Part shown: piece by piece, positions 6,330-15,569 of the stretch | How the letters are laid out: the number at the start of each line of letters is the position of its first letter | How positions within the stretch are numbered: position 1 is the stretch's first letter | Assembly: GCA_937907215.1 (NCBI GenBank) | Contig: CALESG010000063.1 | Location: 1 to 29,132 of the forward strand | Direction: 5' to 3' | Origin: an uncultured Ruminococcus sp. | Lineage (GTDB): Bacteria > Bacillota > Clostridia > Oscillospirales > Ruminococcaceae | DNA: 29,132 nucleotides | The notes under the pieces: generated by a model | What the model was told of the DNA's origin: nothing | What the model saw: the letters and a program-made list of their open reading frames with translations, nothing else | Database searches by the model: none | Translations under genes and position numbers: made by a program

Positions 6330-9221
6330 ATGTTTTGCAGAAGATTTGTTATATCAATCGTGAGCATTATCACATCATTTAATCTCATAAATGATGTGAT
6401 GCCGTTTTATGTTTCGGCAAAAGACAATATTATTATAGAGTCAGATTCAAGAATAGAGGATGAAAATCAACCTCTGTTGTTTGAAAAGAAAATAACCTAT
6501 AGACAGTATCTTGAAAAATATATTGAAGACTATAAAAACGAAGAATATCCGGTAGAGAGCATACCAATTTCTCAATTGATTCGTGACGATAGAAATATTT
6601 CCGGAAGTGTAAATATCTCAAATACAGGATTTTATTGCATAGAGATCGGGTATATTCCTACCGATGATTCATCAGCAGAAATAGAATTTTCAGTTGAGAT
6701 AGACGGAGAAATTCCGTTTGACAGTGCGGAAAGACTTAGATTAAATAAAATATATAAAAATGAAAAGCCTATTCAAAAGGATAAAAACGGCAATGAACTC
6801 AGACCGACTCAGGTTCAGGAGGAAGCAGAGCTTAAAACAGATATTAAAGATCCTGATGGATTACAAAATAAACCTCTGGTTTTCTTTTTTGAAAAGGGAA
6901 GACATGAATTGCAGCTGAATATTCAAAGAGGAAAAATAAAAGCAGAATATATAAAACTGCATAGACCCATAAATTATAAGACATATGAAGAGTATGCAGC
7001 ATCTGTAGACGCTTGTGTATCTATAGATGATACACCTCGGTCTTTGATTCGCATAGAAGGTGAAAATGCGAAGTACAAATCTGACCCGACGTTATATCCT
7101 ACATATGACAATTCAAGTGCGGATATTTCGCCTTCTGACCCATGGCATACTATTTATAATACAATAGGAAAAGGAAATTTTAAAAAATCGGGACAAATGC
7201 TCACATGGAAGTTGTCTGTTCCAAATGACGGTTGGTATAAAATAGGAATAAAGGCACGTCAGGAAGAAATGCGTGGACTTTTTTCAAATCGCAGAATTTA
7301 TATTGACGGTGAAGTACCATGTGAAGATATGTCGGAAGTTCGATTTTATTACAGCACTGATTTTGAATTAACTGAAGTTAAAACGAGTGATAATAAGGAA
7401 CTTTATATCTATTTAACAGCAGGCGAAACACACACACTTACACTGGAAGTTGTTCCGGGAGCTATAGGCGAGTATATACAGGAGCTTGAGGATATTGTAA
7501 ATGAACTTAACAAAGAATATCGCAGTATAGTTATGATAACAAGTCCATCACCGGATAAGTATACAGATTATTATGTGCATGAAAAAGTACCGGGACTTAT
7601 TGATGATTTTGACAGGATAGCCAAAGAACTAAGAAAAATACAGTCAGATATAGAATCATTGTCAGGACAACATGGTTCAGAAGCCTCTGCGTTTGAAAAT
7701 ATGGCAGTGATTCTTGAAAAGTGTGTTTCTTCGCCTATAAAAATACCGGATTATCTATCTCAGATAAAGAATTGTATATCATCGATCTCTTCTTGGATGC
7801 GTAATTATCGTGAACAGCCTTTAGAAATAGACTATATTGAATTGGCATCTAAAAACAGTGAATTTTCAGATATAGATGTTGGTTTTTTAGAACGAATATC
7901 ATATGGATTTAAAAAGTTCTTAGCATCATTTAAAAGTAATGAATCAGAACTGTGCAGTGTGGACAATTCATCTGATATAAATAATTCTGACCCTATAGAA
8001 GTTTGGGTTTTGCTTGGACGTGAACAAACACAGGCAGTAAGAGAACTTACAGAATCGGAATTTGTTCAAGAATATGGCAAAGCTGTTTCGATAAAGCTTG
8101 TATCAGGCGGAATAGTTGAAGCAGCTCTTGCAGATGAAGGACCGGATGCAGCACTGTTTTTAAGTGGTGAAGTGCCTGTAAATCTTGGAAGCCGTGGTCT
8201 GCTTGCTGATTTATCAGAGCTGTCCGGATTTGATGAAATGACAGTTGATTATACTAATAATGCGTTTGAGCCTTATACATATAATAATAAAATATATGCA
8301 GTGCCTTTAAACAGAAGCTGGGCAATGATGTTTTATCGCAAAGATATACTTAGTGATATTGGAATTCAATCACCTCCGGAAACGTGGCAGGAACTTATAG
8401 ATATGCTTCCTGCAATGCAAAGAAATTATATGTCTGCCGGTTTGGTGTTGCCGGAAGTTCAGGTAAATTCAATAAAAAGTACAAATCAAATCTCACCTGC
8501 TACTGAAACAGGACATACTTTTGCAGCTCTTATGCTGCAAAATGGCATGAATTATTATAATGATTCCAAAACAAAGACTAATTTTGATACAGAACAGGCT
8601 GCCGAAGCTTTTGAGATGTGGACATCATTTTATACGAAATATAATCTTGCTCAGCAGTATGATCCTTTCAGTGAGTTTCGCACCGGCAATTATCCTATAG
8701 TTATTGCGGATTATACATTCTGCAATCAGTTAAGCACAGCTGCACCGGAAATAAACGGATTGTGGGACTTTACAGCAATACCCGGAACACTGTGTGAAGA
8801 CGGAAGTATTTCCCATGCGGTAAATTCTTCTGGTTCAGGTGCGGTTGTATTTAAAGATGATGATAAAGAAAAATTGAAAGATACATGGGAATATATAAAG
8901 TGGTTTTGCTCGTCTGATATTCAGACAAAATATGCACAACAGACAGAAAACCTTATGGGACAGCTCGGAAGATATGCACCTGCAAATTTAAATACATTAA
9001 AGCAAATGCCTTGGTCGTCAAAGGAACTTGAATCACTTGAAAGTTCTATGGCAGAGATTCAGGAAATACCGATCTTGCCGTCATCTTATGCAGTTACAAG
9101 AAATATAATGAATGCCTTTCGTGAAACTGTAAACAACAAAGAAAACCCACGTAATACTCTCAGGTGGTATAATCGAGATATAAATAATGAGATCAAAAGA
9201 AAAAATGAAAGTTTAAATTAG
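6330..9221 (+). CDS. Multidomain extracellular solute-binding protein
   Basis: A 963-residue exported protein with a hydrophobic signal segment (residues about 8-30, possible cleavage at VSA|KD) and no lipobox cysteine. Residues about 85-215 and 235-385 look like two beta-sandwich modules; the second begins with RIEGENA, recalling galactose-binding-like/CBM35-type folds. Residues about 385-550 are helical and charged, probably a coiled-coil spacer. Residues about 555-960 match family 1 ABC solute-binding proteins (YNNKIYAVPLNRSWAMMFYR, PETWQELIDML, GNYPIVIADYTF, WEYIKWF). It is about twice the usual 420-450 residues. Two permease genes follow directly, so it most likely presents a carbohydrate to them. 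The missing lipobox means it is either anchored by its uncleaved N-terminus or released. The ligand is unknown. Confidence 0.87.
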   Translation: MFCRRFVISIVSIITSFNLINDVMPFYVSAKDNIIIESDSRIEDENQPLLFEKKITYRQYLEKYIEDYKNEEYPVESIPISQLIRDDRNISGSVNISNTGFYCIEIGYIPTDDSSAEIEFSVEIDGEIPFDSAERLRLNKIYKNEKPIQKDKNGNELRPTQVQEEAELKTDIKDPDGLQNKPLVFFFEKGRHELQLNIQRGKIKAEYIKLHRPINYKTYEEYAASVDACVSIDDTPRSLIRIEGENAKYKSDPTLYPTYDNSSADISPSDPWHTIYNTIGKGNFKKSGQMLTWKLSVPNDGWYKIGIKARQEEMRGLFSNRRIYIDGEVPCEDMSEVRFYYSTDFELTEVKTSDNKELYIYLTAGETHTLTLEVVPGAIGEYIQELEDIVNELNKEYRSIVMITSPSPDKYTDYYVHEKVPGLIDDFDRIAKELRKIQSDIESLSGQHGSEASAFENMAVILEKCVSSPIKIPDYLSQIKNCISSISSWMRNYREQPLEIDYIELASKNSEFSDIDVGFLERISYGFKKFLASFKSNESELCSVDNSSDINNSDPIEVWVLLGREQTQAVRELTESEFVQEYGKAVSIKLVSGGIVEAALADEGPDAALFLSGEVPVNLGSRGLLADLSELSGFDEMTVDYTNNAFEPYTYNNKIYAVPLNRSWAMMFYRKDILSDIGIQSPPETWQELIDMLPAMQRNYMSAGLVLPEVQVNSIKSTNQISPATETGHTFAALMLQNGMNYYNDSKTKTNFDTEQAAEAFEMWTSFYTKYNLAQQYDPFSEFRTGNYPIVIADYTFCNQLSTAAPEINGLWDFTAIPGTLCEDGSISHAVNSSGSGAVVFKDDDKEKLKDTWEYIKWFCSSDIQTKYAQQTENLMGQLGRYAPANLNTLKQMPWSSKELESLESSMAEIQEIPILPSSYAVTRNIMNAFRETVNNKENPRNTLRWYNRDINNEIKRKNESLN

Positions 9222-9262
9222 CAGTGGTATAAAATGAGTAGTATAAAACGGAGGTGAGATCA

Positions 9263-10174
9263 TTGATTAGTGTATCGGGCAAGATCGGCAGAATATTTAT
9301 ATCTATAAAGAAAAACAGATCTGCATATTTAATGATATTACCTTTTATGTTGTTTTTCACACTGTTTACGATTGTTCCGGTACTTATGTCTTTGCCTATA
9401 GGCTTTACAGATTTCAACATGGTTGAGTTTCCTGAATTTGTCGGACTTTCAAATTATGCCTCATTATTTTTGTCTGATAAAATATTTTTACAGTCTATAC
9501 GTGTTACTCTTGTTTCGGCAATATTTACAGGACCTGTAAGTTATGTGCTTTGTTTTCTTCTTGCATGGTTTATAAATCAGATGCGTTCAAAATTCAGGGC
9601 GATATTTACACTTATATTTTATATACCATCACTGTCAAGCGTATATACTGTTTGGAAGATCATATTCAGCGGAGATGCACATGGATATATAAATTCATTT
9701 CTTCTGGATACAGGACTTATAACATCGCCTGTTCAGTGGCTTACTAATGGAGATCATGTGCTTTTTGTCACTATAGTAGTTCAAATGTATTTGAGCCTTG
9801 GAACAGGATTCCTTGCACTTTGTGCGGGATTTCAGAATATAGATCGTTCATGGTATGAAGCTGGAGCTATAGAAGGAATAAAAAACAGATGGCAGGAGCT
9901 TATTTATATCACTATTCCGGCAATGTCACCACAGCTTATGTTTGCTGCTGTAATGCAGATAGTCAGTGCATTTGCAGCCGGAGAGGTATCACAAAATCTT
10001 TTAGGTTTTCCAAGTACTGATTACAAGGCACATACTATAATGAATCATGCTTTTGATTATGGCTGGGTGCGTTATGAAATGGGATATGCCTCTGCAATAT
10101 GTATGATTTTATTTATCATAATGTATTTTGTAAACAGACTTGCATCAAAGTTTTTTAGCAAATATAGTGACTGA
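9263..10174 (+). CDS. Carbohydrate ABC transporter permease (MalF/UgpA type)
   Basis: A membrane subunit of a CUT1-type sugar importer with six membrane segments and 303 residues. The binding-protein-dependent permease signature is present as EAGAIEGIKNRWQELIYITI, the cytoplasmic EAA loop that docks onto the ATPase. The start is placed at TTG 9263, five bases after GGAGGTGA; an in-frame GTG at 9254 lies inside that ribosome site. It follows the solute-binding gene by 41 bases and pairs with the next permease. No ATPase gene is present nearby, so a shared MsmK/UgpC-like ATPase encoded elsewhere is expected. Confidence 0.92.
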   Translation: MISVSGKIGRIFISIKKNRSAYLMILPFMLFFTLFTIVPVLMSLPIGFTDFNMVEFPEFVGLSNYASLFLSDKIFLQSIRVTLVSAIFTGPVSYVLCFLLAWFINQMRSKFRAIFTLIFYIPSLSSVYTVWKIIFSGDAHGYINSFLLDTGLITSPVQWLTNGDHVLFVTIVVQMYLSLGTGFLALCAGFQNIDRSWYEAGAIEGIKNRWQELIYITIPAMSPQLMFAAVMQIVSAFAAGEVSQNLLGFPSTDYKAHTIMNHAFDYGWVRYEMGYASAICMILFIIMYFVNRLASKFFSKYSD

Positions 10175-10195
10175 TAAAAAGTGAGGGATAAATAT

Positions 10196-11083
10196 ATGTC
10201 ACGAAACACAAACAGCAAAGAGCTTCATATGAAAGCGTCTAATAAACCTGTAGTGAAAAGAAGATTTGGCAATATTTTAGTATTTATCCTGCTTTTTGCA
10301 GCTGCACTTTTTATGATCCTGCCAATTTATCTTACGGTTATAATGTCGATAAAACCAGTACAGGAAATATTTGTGTTTCCGCCTAAGCTGTATGTTTCAG
10401 AGCCTACTCTTTCAAATTATACTAATATGTTTAGAATATGCAGTGATGAATCAGTTCCATTTTCCAGGTATGTATTTAACAGCATATATGTAACTGCTGT
10501 TGTTACTATTATACAGGTCATTTTTTCCTCAATGATTGCATTTTGTCTTGCAAAGGTAAAATTTCCGGGTGCGAAGCTTATAAATTCTATTATAGTAATA
10601 TCGCTTCTTTATCAAAGCAATGTTATTTACATAATGCAGTATATAGTTCTTGCAAAAATGGGTATTGTCAATAGTATGGCGGCGCTTATACTTCCGTCAG
10701 CTGCGTCACCGATATGCGTATTTCTCATGCGGCAATCTATAAGTCAGATGCCGGATTCTATTATTGAAGCAGCCAAGGTCGATGGTGCGGGTGTTTTTAG
10801 AATATGCTGGCAGGTAGTAATGCCGAATCAAAAGCCAGCTCTTATGACATTAGTTATATTTGCCTTTCAGTCAGCATGGAATATTCAAGGAGGCTCTGTT
10901 ATATTTGATGAATCGCTTAAAACACTGCCTACAGTAGTTCAGCAGGCAGCATCCGCAGGACTTTCAAGAGCAGGCGTTGCAATGGCGGCGGCAGTATTCA
11001 TGCTTGTACCACCGACAGTTATATTTATCATTGCACAGCGTCATGTAATAGAAACCATGGCTTATTCAGGCATAAAAGAATAG
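10196..11083 (+). CDS. Carbohydrate ABC transporter permease (MalG/UgpE type)
   Basis: The partner membrane subunit of the preceding permease: 295 residues, six predicted membrane segments, and the EAA signature IEAAKVDGAGVFRICWQVVM near residues 191-210. ATG 10196 lies seven bases after GAGG; an in-frame GTG at 10181 overlaps the ribosome site. The N-terminus has a 25-residue basic cytoplasmic tail. The gap to the previous gene is 21 bases, consistent with one operon. Confidence 0.92.
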   Translation: MSRNTNSKELHMKASNKPVVKRRFGNILVFILLFAAALFMILPIYLTVIMSIKPVQEIFVFPPKLYVSEPTLSNYTNMFRICSDESVPFSRYVFNSIYVTAVVTIIQVIFSSMIAFCLAKVKFPGAKLINSIIVISLLYQSNVIYIMQYIVLAKMGIVNSMAALILPSAASPICVFLMRQSISQMPDSIIEAAKVDGAGVFRICWQVVMPNQKPALMTLVIFAFQSAWNIQGGSVIFDESLKTLPTVVQQAASAGLSRAGVAMAAAVFMLVPPTVIFIIAQRHVIETMAYSGIKE

Positions 11084-11099
11084 GGGAGATGTGGCTTTT

Positions 11100-12620
11100 A
11101 TGTATATGCAGAGGAAAGTGAAAATCATCACTTCACTTATGTGCTGTATTATTATTATGTCACTGGGATTTAATGTATCAGCCGAAGGAAATAATAATTA
11201 TAATTACAACTATAATAATCAGGGAGAAGCTGTGCCGTCAAAAGATGGGTACAGAGCAGTATGTTCAATTAGTGGAAATGAGCTTGGCTGCGGAGAATTC
11301 AATGGTCCGTCTGATATTTTTTGTGATACACGCGGCAACTTTTATATAGCTGATACGGGCAATAATCGTATAGTTGAAATAAATAGTGAATTTACATCAG
11401 CAGTAAGAGAATTTGATAAATTTAATGATGAAAATGGGCATGAATATGAGCTTTCATCACCACAGGGAATATTTATTTCCGATAATGGCTGTATGTATAT
11501 AGCAGATACAGGAAATTCTAGAATTCTTTATGTTGATAAAAATGGCATTGTTAGACTATGTATAAACAAACCTGATTCAGCAGTATATGAAAATGAAACA
11601 TTCAGTCCTAAAAAAGTTATAGCTGATAAAGAAGGCAATATATATAGTGTACTTAATAATGTAACAAGCGGAGCTGCGTTTTTTAGCAGCACAGGAGAAT
11701 TTCAAGGATATTATGGTGCTAATGCTGTTGAACCTACATCAAAGGCAATTACAAATTATTTTAGAAAACGCTTTTCAACTGATAAAATGAGAAGCGGTCT
11801 GGCAAGAAGTACACCTGCCGGCATTACAGGATTTGATATAGACAGCGAAGGATTTGTTTACACAGTGACAGAATCCGGTACATCTGAATATGACCGTGTA
11901 AAGAAGGTAAATGCAGCAGGAGATAATCTCTTTTCAGGACTTGATATTATATTTGGCGATTTGCCGTTTAATCATAATTCAGAACAGAGTTCATATTCCG
12001 ATGTTGAATTTAAAACAATGCTTACCGATGTAGATGTTGATGATTCGGGAAGAATATGTTGCCTTGATACAGGCACCGGAAGAATATTTCAATATGATGA
12101 AGAAGGAACTCTGCTTTTTATAATGGGCGGCATGAGTGACAGACTTGGAGGTTTTTCATTGCAGTCCACAGCTGTTGAATACAGCATGGGAAAGATATAT
12201 GTAACAGATGGTATGAAGAATAATGTTACAATATTTGAAGAAACGGATTTTGGAAAGATAGTCCATAAAGCAACTGAACTTTATAATGACGGCAGATATG
12301 AGGAAGCATTAGAGCCATGGTATGAAGCACTCAGGCATGATGGCAATTATACAAATGCTTACCTTGGAATAGCGTCTGCCCTTATCAGCAAAGGTGATTA
12401 TAAAAGAGCTATGGAATATGCCGAGCTTGGAGATTCCTCTTATTATTATAACAAGGCATTTGAGGGCTATCGTGAAGAGTGGCTTGATGAAAATTTTTCT
12501 GTTGTTATTGCAGCAGTAATATTTATAGTATTGTGCCTTGTTTATAGACATTTTAGAAAAAAGCGGAAAGTAAAATCAAAAGATAAGATTGAAAATGACT
12601 ATAAAAAGGAGAAGCTGTAA
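11100..12620 (+). CDS. NHL-repeat and TPR membrane-anchored protein
   Basis: A 506-residue exported protein. It has a signal segment (residues 1-29, ending NVSA|EG), an Asn/Tyr-rich spacer, then NHL-type beta-propeller repeats with YIADTGNNRIVEI (about 80) and YIADTGNSRILYV (about 130); degenerate blades occur near 310 (LDTGTGRIFQY) and 360 (IYVTDGMKNNVTIF). Residues about 390-450 form TPR-like helices (YNDGRYEEALEPWYEAL, KGDYKRAMEYAELG). A membrane helix at about 465-482 and a strongly basic cytoplasmic tail end the protein. The propeller should face outside with the tail inside. It may be a scaffold or ligand-sensing partner of the adjacent transporter. GGGGAG lies 11 bases before ATG 11100. 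No enzymatic motif was found. Confidence 0.85.
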   Translation: MYMQRKVKIITSLMCCIIIMSLGFNVSAEGNNNYNYNYNNQGEAVPSKDGYRAVCSISGNELGCGEFNGPSDIFCDTRGNFYIADTGNNRIVEINSEFTSAVREFDKFNDENGHEYELSSPQGIFISDNGCMYIADTGNSRILYVDKNGIVRLCINKPDSAVYENETFSPKKVIADKEGNIYSVLNNVTSGAAFFSSTGEFQGYYGANAVEPTSKAITNYFRKRFSTDKMRSGLARSTPAGITGFDIDSEGFVYTVTESGTSEYDRVKKVNAAGDNLFSGLDIIFGDLPFNHNSEQSSYSDVEFKTMLTDVDVDDSGRICCLDTGTGRIFQYDEEGTLLFIMGGMSDRLGGFSLQSTAVEYSMGKIYVTDGMKNNVTIFEETDFGKIVHKATELYNDGRYEEALEPWYEALRHDGNYTNAYLGIASALISKGDYKRAMEYAELGDSSYYYNKAFEGYREEWLDENFSVVIAAVIFIVLCLVYRHFRKKRKVKSKDKIENDYKKEKL

Positions 12621-12622
12621 TC

Positions 12623-13252
12623 ATGATGGAGCTTACGGAAAGACAGTGGATACGGCATATAGTATTTCATCCTGTTGAAGGATTTGAAGACCTGCGCTGG
12701 AAAAAAGCAGGTTCTATGCTTATTGCAAATATTATTATAGCTTTATGGTTTATAGGCGAGATCTTATGCGGAAGTTTTTACGGACAACAGTTCGTTATGA
12801 CAGATCTTGATAAATTTAGCATTGTACCTTATATAACGAGAACCTTTATATTGTTTTTTGTGTGGACAATATCCAACTGGTCTATATGTACTCTCTTTTA
12901 TGGAGAAGGAACTATGAGAAAGATATATATTTACAGTGCCTATGCCCTTGTTCCATATATATCACAGCTTTATATTCAGGTATTGCTTTCGCATTTTCTT
13001 GTGCGTGATGAGGTAATATTTATACACATTCCGGAAATTGTGGGAATATTTTGGTCTGCCTTGCTCATTTTTACAGCAATAAAGGCAGTACATCAGTTCA
13101 GTGTATCAAAGGCATTATTGTCCATACTTTTTACAATAGCTGTAATGACGGTGATTTTAGTGCTTATGGTACTTGCAGTGTCATTGATACAGCAGGTTTA
13201 TTCTTTTATATCATCTGTTGTTGCTGAAATAGAATATAGAATAAGAGTATAG
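12623..13252 (+). CDS. YIP1-family membrane protein
   Basis: A 209-residue integral membrane protein with about five hydrophobic segments. The N-terminal pattern IRHIVFHPVEGFEDLRWKKA resembles the opening of bacterial YIP1-domain proteins, in which a short amphipathic region with HPxxGFxxL precedes the helix bundle. It starts two bases after the preceding stop codon with AGGAG upstream, so it is translationally linked to the NHL/TPR gene. Its cellular role is unknown; the context suggests a membrane component of the same system. Confidence 0.8.
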   Translation: MMELTERQWIRHIVFHPVEGFEDLRWKKAGSMLIANIIIALWFIGEILCGSFYGQQFVMTDLDKFSIVPYITRTFILFFVWTISNWSICTLFYGEGTMRKIYIYSAYALVPYISQLYIQVLLSHFLVRDEVIFIHIPEIVGIFWSALLIFTAIKAVHQFSVSKALLSILFTIAVMTVILVLMVLAVSLIQQVYSFISSVVAEIEYRIRV

Positions 13253-13257
13253 ACAAC

Positions 13258-13296
13258 ACTACACAAAGATTGTGCGGCAGATGCTCTTTGTGTAGT
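13258..13296 (+). terminator. Stem-loop after YIP1 gene inside the cluster
   Basis: ACTACACAAAGA (13258-13269) pairs perfectly with TCTTTGTGTAGT (13285-13296) across a 15-base loop, starting six bases after the stop codon at 13252. No T-run follows immediately, so it is more likely a partial terminator, a processing site or a stabiliser than a full stop. Confidence 0.4.
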
Positions 13297-13359
13297 ATTG
13301 CCTGCCTATAAATAAAAATTATACCAATAAAATAATATAGACAGCGAGGTGAGATTGTT

Positions 13360-15564
13360 ATGTGGATTATGAAGAAATATATATGTATTATCACAGCTTG
13401 TACATTGCTTAATGTTTCATCTGATTTTTCTTTAAGTGCTATGGCTTATAATAATATTGAAAATAAAACTGAAGAAAAAACAGAGCTTCGTCTTGCTGCT
13501 GAAAATAAGAATCTTAAATTTTATGTTGATGACAGCAGCGGAGAAATAGCACTTAAAGATAAAAACGGGAACATATGGTATTCAAGTCCGCAAAATGCTG
13601 AAGATGATCCCATTGCTGCACCATCTGTAATATCAGACTTGCAGTCACCTCTCAGCATTACATATTGCGAGCCTAAAAAACGTGTTGAGGCAAGTTTGTA
13701 TTCCAAGAGCAGTTCATCTGTAAAAGTAAAAAATATAGACAATGGTGTAGAAATTACATATAAATTTAAAAAAGCAGGTATAACAATTCCACTCAGACTC
13801 ACACTTTTTGATGATTACCTTGAAGCCGAAGTAGATACAAGTAATATAAAAGAGAGCAGAGAAGATAAAAAGCTTACAGGGATCTCTATTATGAGCAGTT
13901 TTGGTGCGGCAGATTCGGATGATAATGGATATTTTATAATTCCCGATGGCTGCGGAGCTATTATAAACTTCAATAATGGTAAAGTAAATTCTAAAAGTTA
14001 TGCCAGAATGGTCTATGGACAAGATATTACTATGTCACCTCTGACAATGTTAGATAATACAAGTCAAGTATATTTGCCAATGTATGGAATTGTAAAAGGC
14101 AGCAGTGGACTTATGACAGTATGTACAAACGGTGATTCAAATGCAATGCTTACAGCAAGCGTAAGCGGATTATCTAAAAGCAGCTATAATCTTTGCAGTT
14201 TTGAATTTATATTAAGAAGCAGTGATAATTATTATATATCGAACGATACTTCGAGCGTTCTTACAGTATTTGAAAGCGGAGATATAAAAACAGACAAGAT
14301 TTCTCTTCGGTATTATCCTGTTGAAGACAGTGATAAAAGCGGAATAGATTATGTAGATATTGCCAAAAGTTATCGAGATTATCTTATAAATGATATGAAT
14401 GTGAAAAGAACGGCAGATAGTTCTCCGGAGCTTTATATTGATCTATATGGCGGAACAGAAAAAAAGCATTCTTTTTTGGGAATTCCGGTAACAGTGAAGA
14501 AATCACTTACAACTTCCTCACAAGCAGCCGGTATAATGCGGACTCTAAAGAACCTAGGCGTTTCAAATATGACGGTGTGCTATAATAAGTGGACGGATTC
14601 AGGAATCAAAAACAGAATAGATGTTAGTGCAGAGGCATCTAATACTATAGAAAATAAAGAGTTTTATGAGCTTTTAAATCATGCTGATGAAAATAATGCA
14701 GCTATTTATCCGGGTGTGCAGAATGTGTCATTCACATCCGGTGGAGGTTATAGTGTGCATGGTGATGCAGCTGTACGTATTTCAGGAGAATATGCAAGAT
14801 TGTATGATTATGATATTGTAAGCGGTAGAGCGTATAAAGATAAAAACGTGAAGTTTCTGCTGTCGCCGAATGAATACCCTAAGATGTTTTCCAAGCTTGC
14901 CGAAAATTTTAAAAACAAAGGCATAGAGAACATATGTATTTCAGAGCTTGCAAATTCTCTTTGCGGAGATTATGACAAAAGCGGCATATCAAGAGATAAA
15001 ACTCAGAAGATTCTTTTAGATGGATTTAAAACACTTGATAATTCATTGAGCAGCATTCTTGCGGACAATGCAAATGCCTATGCTTTTCCTTATATTGATA
15101 AGATCAGCAATGTTCCATTATGTTCCGGCGGATATGATATATTTGACGAAGACATTCCATTTTATCAAATAGTTCTTCACGGATTTAAATCATATTCAAC
15201 AGAGCCTATAAACGGAAGTGCAGATGACCGTAAGCTTATGCTAAATGCTATAGCCTCAGGCAGTAATCCACATTATGATATGATAGGTGAAAGTGCAGGA
15301 GCTATAAAAGATACAGAGCTTGACGGATTATATTATGCTTATTATGATAATTGGACAGAACAGGCGGCAAAGGATTTTCTTTTTGCAAAGGAAATATTAT
15401 TAGGTGTTCAGGATAAGGCTATAACAGGTTACAGAAAGTCTGGAAATAAGACATATACTGAATACGAAGACGGAACTTTAATAATTGTAGATTTTGAAAA
15501 AGAATCTGTTTCAGTGAATGAAAATGAATATTATCTAAGCGATTATACTGTGAATGGAGCGTGA
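13360..15564 (+). CDS. DUF5696-like secreted protein, possible glycoside-hydrolase fold
   Basis: A 734-residue exported protein with a signal peptide in residues 1-29 (ending LSAMA|YN). GAGGTGA lies upstream of ATG 13360. Residues about 40-340 resemble a beta-sandwich that opens with LKFYVDDSSGEIALKDKNGN and contains YFIIPDGCGAIINFNNGK, as in mutarotase-like N-terminal domains. Residues about 365-690 have an alternating strand/helix pattern (MTVCYNKWTDSG, AIYPGVQNVSF, ICISELANSLCGDYD, FYQIVLHGFKSYSTEP) suggesting a TIM barrel. From memory the length and motifs fit DUF5696 proteins, which commonly neighbour sugar permeases; this is not verified. Catalytic residues cannot be assigned. The next permease starts five bases after the stop, so a role with that transporter is likely. 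Confidence 0.75.
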   Translation: MWIMKKYICIITACTLLNVSSDFSLSAMAYNNIENKTEEKTELRLAAENKNLKFYVDDSSGEIALKDKNGNIWYSSPQNAEDDPIAAPSVISDLQSPLSITYCEPKKRVEASLYSKSSSSVKVKNIDNGVEITYKFKKAGITIPLRLTLFDDYLEAEVDTSNIKESREDKKLTGISIMSSFGAADSDDNGYFIIPDGCGAIINFNNGKVNSKSYARMVYGQDITMSPLTMLDNTSQVYLPMYGIVKGSSGLMTVCTNGDSNAMLTASVSGLSKSSYNLCSFEFILRSSDNYYISNDTSSVLTVFESGDIKTDKISLRYYPVEDSDKSGIDYVDIAKSYRDYLINDMNVKRTADSSPELYIDLYGGTEKKHSFLGIPVTVKKSLTTSSQAAGIMRTLKNLGVSNMTVCYNKWTDSGIKNRIDVSAEASNTIENKEFYELLNHADENNAAIYPGVQNVSFTSGGGYSVHGDAAVRISGEYARLYDYDIVSGRAYKDKNVKFLLSPNEYPKMFSKLAENFKNKGIENICISELANSLCGDYDKSGISRDKTQKILLDGFKTLDNSLSSILADNANAYAFPYIDKISNVPLCSGGYDIFDEDIPFYQIVLHGFKSYSTEPINGSADDRKLMLNAIASGSNPHYDMIGESAGAIKDTELDGLYYAYYDNWTEQAAKDFLFAKEILLGVQDKAITGYRKSGNKTYTEYEDGTLIIVDFEKESVSVNENEYYLSDYTVNGA

Positions 15565-15569
15565 GTCAT

